Shown piece after piece: positions 48,839 to 56,783 of a stretch of 64,000 nt of DNA (the stretch's first letter is position 1; each line of letters starts with the position of its first letter). This DNA is from an uncultured Eubacteriales bacterium (GTDB lineage Bacteria > Bacillota > Clostridia > Oscillospirales > Oscillospiraceae). The notes beneath the pieces are model-generated. The model was given only the letters and a program-made list of their open reading frames with translations. It was not told the origin of the DNA and did no database searches. Made by a program: the position numbers and the translations under genes. Location of the stretch: the NCBI GenBank assembly GCA_900550165.1, contig URQY01000005.1, positions 5,160-69,159 on the forward strand, read 5' to 3'.

Positions 48839-49837
48839 ATGAAACGCAGTCAACTGAAGGCGCTCCTGCTTACCGAGGGCGCCGTCTGCGCGCTGCTCGC
48901 GCTTGCCCTGCGGCTCATCGAGGGAGACGCTTTTTCCGTCGCCGGATTTCCGGGCGGCGCGATCGGGCAGGGACTCAGTGCGCTGGCGGCCTCGGGGCGC
49001 TTGGGCTTTGCCCTGGCGCTTACGCTGTACGCATTCTGCGTCCTGCTGCCGCTCTATGTGCTCGCGCGTATCGGGGAACGCCGGAAGCTGAAGAGCGAGG
49101 ACGCGCTGCTCGCGCTCATCGCTGTCGCGGTGGCCTGCGCGCTCTTTCCGCGCGGCTGGGTCGCCTATTGGAGCACATCGGCGGAGACGCTCTTCCCGCG
49201 CCTTGCCTGGCAGTGGCTCATCTTGGCGCTGCTCGCGGGCTGGGTCGTGCTGCGGCTGCTGCGGCGGTTTTCCGGCGGCGATACGCAGGAGCTCTTGAAG
49301 CTCTTCCGCGCGCTGCTTATCCTCGCGGCGGCGTATTTCATCTTCGAGGTTTGCTTTGCGGAATTTGCGGGCCTGTTTTCTGCCGTCGACGCGCTCAAGG
49401 CGGGCAACACCGCCTTTACAGACGATACGGTCCTGCCTGTGGCAACGGACGTAACGGGTTCGAAGAGCCTTGTGTTCAGCTATGTCATCCTCGCCCTGCG
49501 CTTTGCCGCAGAGAGCCTGCCCGCGCTGCTCGCTGCCGCGACAGCGTACTTCGCCATCGGCCTGCTCGACACGATGGAGAACGGCGCGTTCACGCAGGAG
49601 AGCGCCGCCTACGCGCCAAAGCTCGCCGAATGGTGCGTCAAGGTCCTCAAAATCAGCGTGCTGTTCGCCCTCGCGGTCAACGTTTTGCAGGCGGTCTGCG
49701 CGTCGATGATCCTGAACACCAGCATTTCTATCCGCCTGCCGATTTTCGAACTGTGCTTTGTGCTCGCAGCGCTTCTCGGTGCGCGGCTCATCGTCTCGAA
49801 CGTCGCTCTTGCGGCGGACAACGACCTCTTTATCTGA
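48839..49837 (+). CDS. DUF2975-like membrane protein
   Basis: A 332-residue membrane protein with about eight hydrophobic helices. The C-terminal half (from about residue 190, with the final AALLGARLIVSNVALAADNDLFI) resembles DUF2975 proteins such as B. subtilis YoaS. The N-terminal half adds four helices (LTEGAVCALLALALRLIEGD, LGFALALTLYAFCVLLPLYVLARIGERR) and makes it roughly twice the usual length. GGAGG lies 6 nt before the ATG. It is followed 10 nt later by a YozG-like XRE regulator, the standard DUF2975 partner. Function unknown. Confidence 0.7.
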   Translation: MKRSQLKALLLTEGAVCALLALALRLIEGDAFSVAGFPGGAIGQGLSALAASGRLGFALALTLYAFCVLLPLYVLARIGERRKLKSEDALLALIAVAVACALFPRGWVAYWSTSAETLFPRLAWQWLILALLAGWVVLRLLRRFSGGDTQELLKLFRALLILAAAYFIFEVCFAEFAGLFSAVDALKAGNTAFTDDTVLPVATDVTGSKSLVFSYVILALRFAAESLPALLAAATAYFAIGLLDTMENGAFTQESAAYAPKLAEWCVKVLKISVLFALAVNVLQAVCASMILNTSISIRLPIFELCFVLAALLGARLIVSNVALAADNDLFI

Positions 49838-49847
49838 GGGTGCGGCC

Positions 49848-50075
49848 ATGGCGATCACGGTACATCTGGACGAGGTGTTGAAAGTGCGCGGCATGACAAG
49901 CAAGGAACTTTGTGCCATCGTCGGCATCACGGAGGCAAATCTTTCCATTCTGCGCAGCGGCAAGGCTAAGGGCGTGCGCTTTGCAACGCTCAACCGCATC
50001 TGCTGCGCGCTCGAATGCAATGTGAGCGACATTCTGCAATGCGACGGAGAATTGGAGACGGAACATGAAGAGTAA
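49848..50075 (+). CDS. YozG-like XRE-family regulator
   Basis: A 75-residue single-HTH protein (MAITVHLDEVLKVRGMTSKELCAIVGITEANLSILRSGKAKGVRFATLNRICCALECNVSDILQ) of the Cro/C1 type, close in form to YozG, which accompanies DUF2975 proteins. A GAGGGTG site precedes the ATG. It overlaps the next gene by 11 nt, so it is coupled to the exported proteins. The CGATAAT/ATTATCG dyad at the operon promoter is its most likely binding site. Confidence 0.88.
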   Translation: MAITVHLDEVLKVRGMTSKELCAIVGITEANLSILRSGKAKGVRFATLNRICCALECNVSDILQCDGELETEHEE

Positions 50076-50967
50076 AACGAAAACGATACTGATTTTTGCT
50101 GCGATCCTCGCGGCGGTCTTTCTCGTCGCCTTTCTCGACGGCAGCGCGGTGCAGTCCGATGCTGCGGAGGAAGCGGGCGTGCTCATCGGCGCGTATGTTT
50201 CGGAGGAAGATCTCGACCTGGATGATCTTATCGTCACCGCAACGGGCAAATTCCAGTGGAAGAGCGGGCGGATCTACGCCGAGCAGACGGGGAAAAGTTG
50301 GTATTTCCCGACACTTGACGATGGCGGCGGGATATTCTGCGCGCAGATCAGCGAGGAAGGGACGGACTATCCGACCGTTGTGCATTTCGGCGGTCTCGGC
50401 AAGGCGCGCAGCAGGGTCAATGTCAGTGACGCGGACGGCATCCGCACAACGGATATTGACCTCTCCGGCGAGGTCTACGCCTGCGGCGATGAGCACAGAA
50501 TCTTCAACTTCTATCCCATCTATCAAACGCCGGATGGCCGCGTTTATCTGACAAGCGGCAGCAGCATAGGCGTGTCCGGCGACGACGGCGGCAGTGTGTC
50601 CCACACGCTTACAAGCGATAAAACCGAGAGCATCGGCGGCAAGTCCGAGCGCGTGAAAGTCAAGGTAGCCATTACCGCTGTGTCCCATCCGACGCCGACG
50701 AAGTTCACCGTCGCGCACATGGACGAAAACGATACCGTGCTGAAGCTGGAGGAATTTGCGCCCGACGCGCTGCCGGAGTCCATCACGCCCGCGGACGGCG
50801 CGGCGTATCTCATCGGCACGAGCTGCGGCTTTGATCGGGACGGCGAGACGGCGGAATACGATATTTGCAGCCGCGGCGATGACGGCGGGCTGCATACCTT
50901 CCGCTATCGGAACGGCAGCCTGACCGCGGTAGAGATCAGGGTGGATTGGAAGGGGGAGACGGCATGA
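50065..50967 (+). CDS. Exported protein of unknown function, paralogue A
   Basis: A 300-residue protein with an N-terminal signal anchor (KTILIFAAILAAVFLVAFLDG) and an extracytoplasmic domain rich in Asp, Gly and Ser and predicted all-beta. It aligns with the next gene product over most of its length, with shared landmarks YACGDE.../YACDVF, SVSHTLTSD/SETHSWTPN, LEEFAPDALPESITPADGA/RAEYPADAIPEALSAPESA and a final VRVDWKGETA/VTLEWGESMA ending. I recognise no family. It lies in one operon with a DUF2975-like protein and an XRE regulator. Confidence 0.8.
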   Translation: MKSKTKTILIFAAILAAVFLVAFLDGSAVQSDAAEEAGVLIGAYVSEEDLDLDDLIVTATGKFQWKSGRIYAEQTGKSWYFPTLDDGGGIFCAQISEEGTDYPTVVHFGGLGKARSRVNVSDADGIRTTDIDLSGEVYACGDEHRIFNFYPIYQTPDGRVYLTSGSSIGVSGDDGGSVSHTLTSDKTESIGGKSERVKVKVAITAVSHPTPTKFTVAHMDENDTVLKLEEFAPDALPESITPADGAAYLIGTSCGFDRDGETAEYDICSRGDDGGLHTFRYRNGSLTAVEIRVDWKGETA

Positions 50968-51812
50968 AACGACTGATCGCCTTTGCGCTGGCACTCGCGG
51001 CAGTATTCGGTGTGAGCTTTGCGCTCTATCGGCCGGAACTGGCGCAAAACGCGGCGCAGGACTCCGCAGACGACGAGTGGGTCGGCTATTTCTTCTCGCT
51101 CGAGCCGTTCGACGGCAAGCGCTATGCGGAAAGGGCCGATGACCGATACGACTTCGGCGTCCCAGGCGTGCCGGTGTTTGTAAGCATTACGGCCTTTTCA
51201 CCGGATGATCCCTACTATGAGGAGGATTCTGCGTTTAATTACTCCATCGGCATGGCTGCGTCGGAAGAGGTGGAGCGCAGCGGGCTTCATGTTTTCGGCG
51301 ACGACAACGGCGACCGCTATGAGACCGGCGGCAGTATCCTTCTTGACGCACAGTGCAGCACAGAGTTGTATGCGTGCGATGTATTCCGCACGGCGGACGG
51401 GCGGTATTATGCTGTCTGCACCGGCGAGGGCTGCTGCGGCGACAGCTTCGGCCTGAGCCGCTCGGAAACGCATTCCTGGACGCCGAACGGCAAAAAGCAG
51501 AGCCGTACCGTCAGCGTGAGCGCTTCGCTCGAGGCGCACACGGCGGCGGAGTCTGCCGCCTTTGTCTGGATGGACGGCGAAAAGAACGTGCTTTCGCGCG
51601 CGGAATATCCTGCTGACGCCATTCCCGAAGCCCTGTCCGCCCCGGAGAGCGCGGAACTGCTGGTCGTAACGAAAAAAAACGCGGACGGCACGCTGGATCG
51701 CGCGCTTTTTACGGCGGAGGATATGTCTGCCGAGGTCTACGTTCCTTCGGCGCTTTCCGGCTTTCTGCGCGTCGTTTATGTGACGCTCGAGTGGGGAGAG
51801 AGCATGGCTTAA
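50964..51812 (+). CDS. Exported protein of unknown function, paralogue B
   Basis: A 282-residue protein with a signal peptide or anchor (RLIAFALALAAVFGVSFALY) and a mainly beta, acidic extracytoplasmic domain containing cysteines (TGEGCCGDS, DAQCSTELYACD). It is a diverged paralogue of the preceding gene, to which it is joined by an ATGA overlap (start 50964, GGGGGAG upstream; the earlier ATG at 50946 is six codons upstream in the same frame). Pairing of two such proteins with a regulator suggests a surface response, but nothing in the sequence fixes the function. Confidence 0.8.
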   Translation: MKRLIAFALALAAVFGVSFALYRPELAQNAAQDSADDEWVGYFFSLEPFDGKRYAERADDRYDFGVPGVPVFVSITAFSPDDPYYEEDSAFNYSIGMAASEEVERSGLHVFGDDNGDRYETGGSILLDAQCSTELYACDVFRTADGRYYAVCTGEGCCGDSFGLSRSETHSWTPNGKKQSRTVSVSASLEAHTAAESAAFVWMDGEKNVLSRAEYPADAIPEALSAPESAELLVVTKKNADGTLDRALFTAEDMSAEVYVPSALSGFLRVVYVTLEWGESMA

Positions 51813-51846
51813 CAAACATTTAATAAAGAATTTGCTAAGAAAAATG

Positions 51847-51875
51847 TTGTCAAGCGGGGAAAAAGCGGGTAAGAT
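51847..51875 (+). promoter_or_regulatory. Promoter of the E2-like gene
   Basis: TTGTCA (51847-51852), a 17-bp spacer and TAAGAT (51870-51875), 31 bp before the start. Confidence 0.7.
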
Positions 51876-51906
51876 GAAGTTAACTCAAAGAAAAGAGGAA
51901 CCTGCC

Positions 51907-52755
51907 ATGCGTCCCGACGGAACCCGCGTCAAAGAAGCCTCCACCATCGTGTCGGCGCTGCCCTATATCATGCCCCGGCGCTACGATGCGCAGAATTTCA
52001 TCACCGAGTATGCCGATATGGAGATCCTGCGCCGCTACATTCAGGAAAAACGGCGCGAGGGCATCCGCATCCCTTATATGACGCTCCTGCTCGCGGCCTA
52101 TTTCAAGGCCTATCAGGAAAATCCCAAGATCAACCGCTTCATCATGAACAGCAAGATCTATCAGCGCAATCACTTCTGCGTCAGCTTCGTTATCCTGAAA
52201 AACCGCGCCGACGGCCGACCTGATGAAACGTCCATCAAGGTCTTCTTTGAAGACGGCGATGACATTTTCTCCATCAACCGCAAGATCGAAGAGGCGGTCG
52301 CGCAGAATCAGGTCGCCACACACAACAACAGCACGGATAAGTTTGCCAACTTCGTTTTTTCTATCCCGCTGCTGCCGGGGCTCCTGTTCGGCCTTGTGAA
52401 GCTGATGGACCGCTGCGGCGTTTTACCGCGGAAAATCATTGATCTGAGCCCGTTCCATACGAGCCTTTTTATCACGAACCTTGCCTCCATCAATACGAAT
52501 TCGATCTTTCACCATTGCTACGAGTTCGGCACGACGGGCGTGTTTGTCAGCATGGGCAAGCCCATTGCAAATTATCTCACAGGCGAGTATAATAAAAAAC
52601 TGATCCCGCTCTCCGTTGTCATGGATGAGCGTATCTGCACCGGCCACGAGTACGCCCTCTTCTGGGCCAGCCTGCGCCGCTACCTGAAGCACCCCGAGCT
52701 TTTGGAGGGGGACGCGGGCAGCGCGTGCCATGAGCCGGCGTGCGCGCAGGCATAA
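51907..52755 (+). CDS. 2-oxoacid dehydrogenase E2/CAT-like acyltransferase, degenerate active site
   Basis: A 282-residue stand-alone acyltransferase domain related to the E2/chloramphenicol-acetyltransferase fold, with no lipoyl or subunit-binding domain. Core segments are PYIMPRRYDAQNFITEYADME, FHTSLFITNLASINTNSIFHHCYEFGTTGVFVSMG and LIPLSVVMDERICTGHEYALFW. The last aligns with the catalytic DHRxxDG motif of E2, but His is Glu and the late Asp is Thr here, so classic chemistry is doubtful. AGAGGA lies 7 nt before ATG 51907. Substrate unknown. Confidence 0.75.
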   Translation: MRPDGTRVKEASTIVSALPYIMPRRYDAQNFITEYADMEILRRYIQEKRREGIRIPYMTLLLAAYFKAYQENPKINRFIMNSKIYQRNHFCVSFVILKNRADGRPDETSIKVFFEDGDDIFSINRKIEEAVAQNQVATHNNSTDKFANFVFSIPLLPGLLFGLVKLMDRCGVLPRKIIDLSPFHTSLFITNLASINTNSIFHHCYEFGTTGVFVSMGKPIANYLTGEYNKKLIPLSVVMDERICTGHEYALFWASLRRYLKHPELLEGDAGSACHEPACAQA

Positions 52756-52830
52756 GATCAGCATAAGCGGCGGCAGGGCGCACACCGCGCCCGCCGCCTT
52801 TTTCGCTTTCAGAAAGGAGCCGCGATCACC

Positions 52831-53808
52831 GTGCCCAGTCCGCAGACCACCCTGTACGGCGAAGACGCCGCCGTGCTGCACCGCGATGAAGAATGTACCG
52901 TCTACCGTTTTTCCGCGGCGGGCGGTGAGGTGCGGCGGACGGTCTACCCCGTTTTTCCGGGCATCTCTCTCATTTATAATGATGTGCACCGGTGCGCCTG
53001 CCGCCTTGAGCGGCTCGAGCCGCCGGGCCTTCTCGAGATCCACCACTGCCGCGAGGGGCGCATCGAGTACGAGTGTGGGGGAGAGCACTACTTCCTCGCC
53101 CCCGGCGACCTTTCCGTCGTCAGCAGGGAAGACGGCTCAGGCGCGGCGTGCTTCCCTACGGGGCACTATCACGGCATCACCGTCACGCTCGATCCGAAGC
53201 GCGCGCCGGACTGCCTTTCCTGCATTTTGCAGGATGTCGACGTTCGTCCGGACGCGCTGACAGAGAAGTTCTGCGCGGGCAGCGGCTGCTTCGTCGCGCG
53301 GTCCAGCGCACGTGTCGAACACATTTTTTCCGAGCTTTACGCCGTCCCCGATGAGCTGCGGCGCGGCTACTTCAAGGTCAAGGTACTCGAGCTGCTGCTC
53401 TTTTTGAGCGCGCTCGACGTCGCCCGGGAGCGCAGAGGCTACAGCGGCGCGCAGGTGCGCCTCGCACAGGCTGCGCGCGACCTTCTGCTGCAGAATACCG
53501 AGGAGAACATCACCACGGCGGAGCTTGCGCAAAGGCTTGGCGCGTCGTCCTCGCAGCTCGCCGCGAGCTTTCGCGGCGTCTATGGCATGACGCCGGCGGC
53601 CTTCCTGCGCGCGCAGAAGATGCACGGCGCCGCGCGGCTTCTGCGCATGGGCGACCGCACGGTGCTTGATATCGCCGGGCAGTTCGGCTACGACAACGCC
53701 AGCAAGTTCGCCAAGGCCTTCCGCAGCGTGATCGGCGTGTCGCCCAGCGCCTACCGCGCGGGCGCGGAGCGCGATAGCTGCGCGCCGCGGCAGGAAACGG
53801 ATGGATAA
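52831..53808 (+). CDS. AraC-family regulator
   Basis: A 325-residue regulator. The N-terminal half (about 1-200) is a sensing domain with LLEIHHCREGRIEYECGGEHYFLAPGDLSVVS, cupin-like. The C-terminal double-HTH AraC domain (about 225-310) has LAQRLGASSSQLAASFRGVYGMTPAAFLRAQKM and LDIAGQFGYDNASKFAKAFRSVIGVSPSAYR. The start is GTG at 52831 with AAAGGAG 11 nt upstream. A related type often governs siderophore or iron genes; the DUF3793-flavodoxin unit follows. Confidence 0.88.
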   Translation: MPSPQTTLYGEDAAVLHRDEECTVYRFSAAGGEVRRTVYPVFPGISLIYNDVHRCACRLERLEPPGLLEIHHCREGRIEYECGGEHYFLAPGDLSVVSREDGSGAACFPTGHYHGITVTLDPKRAPDCLSCILQDVDVRPDALTEKFCAGSGCFVARSSARVEHIFSELYAVPDELRRGYFKVKVLELLLFLSALDVARERRGYSGAQVRLAQAARDLLLQNTEENITTAELAQRLGASSSQLAASFRGVYGMTPAAFLRAQKMHGAARLLRMGDRTVLDIAGQFGYDNASKFAKAFRSVIGVSPSAYRAGAERDSCAPRQETDG

Positions 53809-53813
53809 ATTTT

Positions 53814-53854
53814 GGAGCCTTATCCGAGCAGTTTGGAGCGGATAAGGCTCCTTT
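53814..53854 (+). terminator. Terminator after the AraC gene
   Basis: GGAGCCTTATCCG pairs with CGGATAAGGCTCC across a 12-nt loop and is followed by TTTCC. Confidence 0.78.
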
Positions 53855-53900
53855 CCTCTGCTATCATAGCACCATCGGCAGCGAGCTTTGTGCAGCGTTA

Positions 53901-53916
53901 GTTAGATAAATCTAAC
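53901..53916. promoter_or_regulatory. Metal-type operator upstream of DUF3793-flavodoxin
   Basis: GTTAGATAAATCTAAC is a perfect inverted repeat, followed by extra half-sites (GTTAG, CTAA) to 53931. The style resembles DtxR/IdeR-family boxes. Together with the downstream flavodoxin it points to iron-responsive control. Confidence 0.6.
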
Positions 53917-53997
53917 TGTTAGAGTAGTCTAATCGCGACTGAAAATGCCGCTGTCCGGGGATACTGACCCCAAACGCCGAGAAGGAGGAAAGAGCCC

Positions 53998-54552
53998 ATG
54001 CCCGAGGAGATCCTCATCCGTCAGGGTGCGCCGACGTTGGCGGGCATCAAAACAGGCAGCCTCTTCCCCTGCCCCTGCGACGATAAGGAGGAGCTGCTCG
54101 CGGATATCCGCCAGCTCAATCGGCTGCTCGTTCCGAAGGGGCTGTGCCTTCTGCCCATCCGGTTTCTCGATGGACAGGCGCTGCTGTACCTTTACCGCCC
54201 GCAGGACCTGTGCCGCGATTTGCAGGACGAGCAGGCGCTCGAGATCCTGCGCCGCGCGGGTTACGGCAGCACGAGCCACAGCGGTCGCTGTGTTGCAAAC
54301 CTCATCCGCCGCTTTCGCGAAGGCGGCGAGTTCCCCCATGAGGTCGGACTTTTCCTCTCCTATCCGCCCGAGGATGTCAAGGGCTTCATCGACCACCGCG
54401 CCTGCGATTTCAAGTGCGCGGGGCTGTGGAAGGTGTACGGCGACGAAAAGAAGGCGCGCGAGCAGTTCGCGCGATTCAAAAAATGCACGGAGATCTACTG
54501 CGCACTCTTTCAGGCGGGCTCGGGCATCGAGCAGCTTGCCGTGGCAGTGTGA
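53998..54552 (+). CDS. DUF3793 protein
   Basis: A 184-residue soluble protein of the DUF3793 family, with LAGIKTGSLFPCPC, LLPIRFLDGQALLYLYRPQDLCRDL, LRRAGYGS, FREGGEFPHEVGLFLSYPPEDVKGFI and CAGLWKVYGDEKKAREQFARFKKCT. The family is often found in Clostridia beside flavodoxins and ferrous-iron (Feo) transport genes, so an iron-limitation role is inferred. Seven or more cysteines are present. AGGAGG lies 9 nt before the ATG. It follows the GTTAGAT operator and precedes the flavodoxin by 33 nt. Confidence 0.85.
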   Translation: MPEEILIRQGAPTLAGIKTGSLFPCPCDDKEELLADIRQLNRLLVPKGLCLLPIRFLDGQALLYLYRPQDLCRDLQDEQALEILRRAGYGSTSHSGRCVANLIRRFREGGEFPHEVGLFLSYPPEDVKGFIDHRACDFKCAGLWKVYGDEKKAREQFARFKKCTEIYCALFQAGSGIEQLAVAV

Positions 54553-54585
54553 TAAATTTTTCAAACAGGAAAGGACATTGAAAAT

Positions 54586-55011
54586 ATGAAAAAGATCGCA
54601 GTTGTTTACTGGAGCGGCACGGGCAACACCGAGGCCATGGCCAAGGCCGTCGCCGAGGGCGCGGAGAGCGCCGGCGCGCAGGTCACCCTGCTCACCCCCG
54701 ATAAGGTGAATGCTTCCGAGCTCGGCTCCTATGACGCCATCGGCTTCGGCTGCCCCGCCATGGGCAGCGAGGTGCTCGAGGAGATGGAGTTCCAGCCCAT
54801 GTTCGACGAGGTCAAGCGCAGTCTCGGCGGCAAGAGCGCCGCGCTGTTCGGCTCCTATGGTTGGGGCGACGGCGAATGGATGCGCAGCTGGGAGAAGGAC
54901 TGTGACGATTCTGGCCTTCGCCTTGTGTGCGAGAGCGTGACCTGCTGCGAGACGCCCGATGACGCCGCGCTGGACGCCTGCCGCGCGCTGGGCAAAGAAC
55001 TGGCCAAGTGA
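54586..55011 (+). CDS. Flavodoxin
   Basis: A 141-residue short-chain flavodoxin. The FMN phosphate loop is SGTGNTEAMA at residues 10-19, the 60s loop is GCPAMGSEVLEE and the 90s loop is FGSYGWGDGEWM. It carries one or two electrons at low potential and typically replaces ferredoxin under iron limitation, consistent with the upstream metal-type operator. AGGAAAGGAC-type sequence precedes the ATG. It is in an operon with DUF3793 and a tiny membrane peptide. Confidence 0.96.
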   Translation: MKKIAVVYWSGTGNTEAMAKAVAEGAESAGAQVTLLTPDKVNASELGSYDAIGFGCPAMGSEVLEEMEFQPMFDEVKRSLGGKSAALFGSYGWGDGEWMRSWEKDCDDSGLRLVCESVTCCETPDDAALDACRALGKELAK

Positions 55012-55021
55012 GGATTCCTCT

Positions 55022-55129
55022 GTGGACGAAAAGCGCGCGATGAGGAAGCTCAGGCGAAAAGCACCTGTGCTCATTGCGCTTGCGGTCATCCTGCTGAGTC
55101 TTGCCATCAGCAGCCGGCTGCCTTTCTGA
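55022..55129 (+). CDS. Tiny single-pass membrane peptide
   Basis: A 35-residue frame that starts with GTG at 55022 with GAGGA 7 nt upstream, 10 nt after the flavodoxin stop. The product has a highly basic N-terminus (DEKRAMRKLRRKAP) and one 18-residue hydrophobic helix (VLIALAVILLSLAIS), a positive-inside membrane peptide. The strong terminator at 55143 follows directly. Coding status is inferred from the ribosome site, position and the shape of the peptide. Confidence 0.5.
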   Translation: MDEKRAMRKLRRKAPVLIALAVILLSLAISSRLPF

Positions 55130-55142
55130 CACCACGATGCGA

Positions 55143-55182
55143 GAGAGAGCCGCACACATCATGTGTGCGGCTCTCTCAAATT
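55143..55182 (+). terminator. Terminator after the flavodoxin unit
   Basis: A 17-bp perfect stem (GAGAGAGCCGCACACAT with ATGTGTGCGGCTCTCTC) is followed by AAATTTT. Confidence 0.88.
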
Positions 55183-55294
55183 TTGTCCGCAGTTTGCTAT
55201 TTTCGTGGGATAGATATAAGTTCAGCTTATGAATATGTATATTATCATCAAAAAAGCAAAGAAAGCGGCGCGCAGGTTTCTCTCTATTGCCGCA
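55183..55294. other. AT-rich gap before the purine operon promoter
   Basis: About 110 bp with no gene I can support. No purine-repressor palindrome is obvious. Confidence 0.4.
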
Positions 55295-55323
55295 TGGACG
55301 AAAGGAGGCGCCTGTGTTACTAT
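55295..55323 (+). promoter_or_regulatory. Candidate promoter of the purine operon
   Basis: TGGACG (55295-55300), a 17-bp spacer and TACTAT (55318-55323) would start transcription near 55330, just before the riboswitch. The -35 element is weak. Confidence 0.45.
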
Positions 55324-55344
55324 ATTGCTTGTCAAGTTGAGCTC

Positions 55345-55466
55345 TTTGTAACTGACGGAAACGTGGGTCACCACAGGGGAGCAGAGAGCGTTTTTTTGCT
55401 GAATCTTCAGCAGCCGACCGTCTGGGCACTTCAACTGCACATTGGGGCAGTGGAGCGCCCATTTTT
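55345..55466 (+). ncRNA. ZTP riboswitch (pfl motif) of the purine operon
   Basis: The leader carries the conserved pfl elements: AACTGACGGAAACGTGGG, CACCACAGGGGAGC, a variable hairpin, and GCCGACCGTCTGGGCA. Its 3' part overlaps the first arm of a terminator. ZTP (ZMP triphosphate), which builds up when 10-formyl-tetrahydrofolate is low, would turn the operon on. The genes controlled include both formyl-transfer steps (purN, purH), which fits. Confidence 0.93.
55424..55466 (+). terminator. Terminator of the ZTP riboswitch
   Basis: GGGC-CTTC-CTGC arms pair with GCAG-GGAG-GCCC type arms and are followed by ATTTTT. The 5' arm is shared with the last aptamer strand. Confidence 0.8.
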
Positions 55467-55486
55467 GCTTTTAAGGAGGCAGAACT

Positions 55487-55981
55487 ATGAGAAAGGTAGC
55501 CGTTATTATGGGCAGCACGAGCGACCTGCCCGTCGCCGAGAAGACGATCCGGACGCTCAAGGAGTATGGGATCGAGACCGAGGTCCGCGTGTTATCCGCC
55601 CACCGGTGCCCGAACGAGGCAAGAGAATTTGCAGCGTCGGCACGGGAGAGCGGATTTTCTTGTATCATCGCGCTGGCGGGCATGGCCGCGCATCTGGCAG
55701 GCGCCATGGCCGCGAACACAACGCTTCCCGTCATCGGCGTGCCGTGCAGCGGCGCAAAATTGGACGGCATGGATGCGCTGCTCTCGACCGTCCAGATGCC
55801 CAGCGGTATCCCCGTTGCCACCGTCGCCGTCGACGGAGCGAAAAACGCCGCCATCCTTGCCGTGCAGATCATGGCCGTGACGGATGCAGCGCTTGCCGAA
55901 AAGCTGCAAAGGTCCCGCGACGAAGGCACCGCCGCCGTTTTGAAGGCCGATGCCGAGCTGCGCGAGCGCTACAAAAACTGA
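55487..55981 (+). CDS. purE: N5-carboxyaminoimidazole ribonucleotide mutase
   Basis: A 164-residue PurE that converts N5-CAIR to CAIR. It opens VAVIMGSTSDLPVAEKTIRTL, has VRVLSAHRCPNE with the catalytic His, and IALAGMAAHLAGAMAANTTLPVIGVPC. The length and SDLP motif fit the class I mutase, which needs PurK for N5-CAIR, but purK is absent from the visible operon. The Cys in AHRCP sits where class I enzymes usually have Thr or Ala. AAGGAGG precedes the ATG. It is the first gene of the operon. Confidence 0.95.
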   Translation: MRKVAVIMGSTSDLPVAEKTIRTLKEYGIETEVRVLSAHRCPNEAREFAASARESGFSCIIALAGMAAHLAGAMAANTTLPVIGVPCSGAKLDGMDALLSTVQMPSGIPVATVAVDGAKNAAILAVQIMAVTDAALAEKLQRSRDEGTAAVLKADAELRERYKN

Positions 55982-56056
55982 GAAGCCATTTCTCTGCATC
56001 GAACGACAAAAAATATAACAATATAACAATAAAACAATAAAAGGAGAACAGTCATC

Positions 56057-56776
<720 letters not shown>

Positions 56777-56783
56777 ATTGAAT

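Noticed and set aside
48826..49881. Alternative frame over the DUF2975-like gene
   Set aside because: The Arg/Ala-rich product has no membrane helices. The frame at 48839 has a ribosome site and coherent helices.
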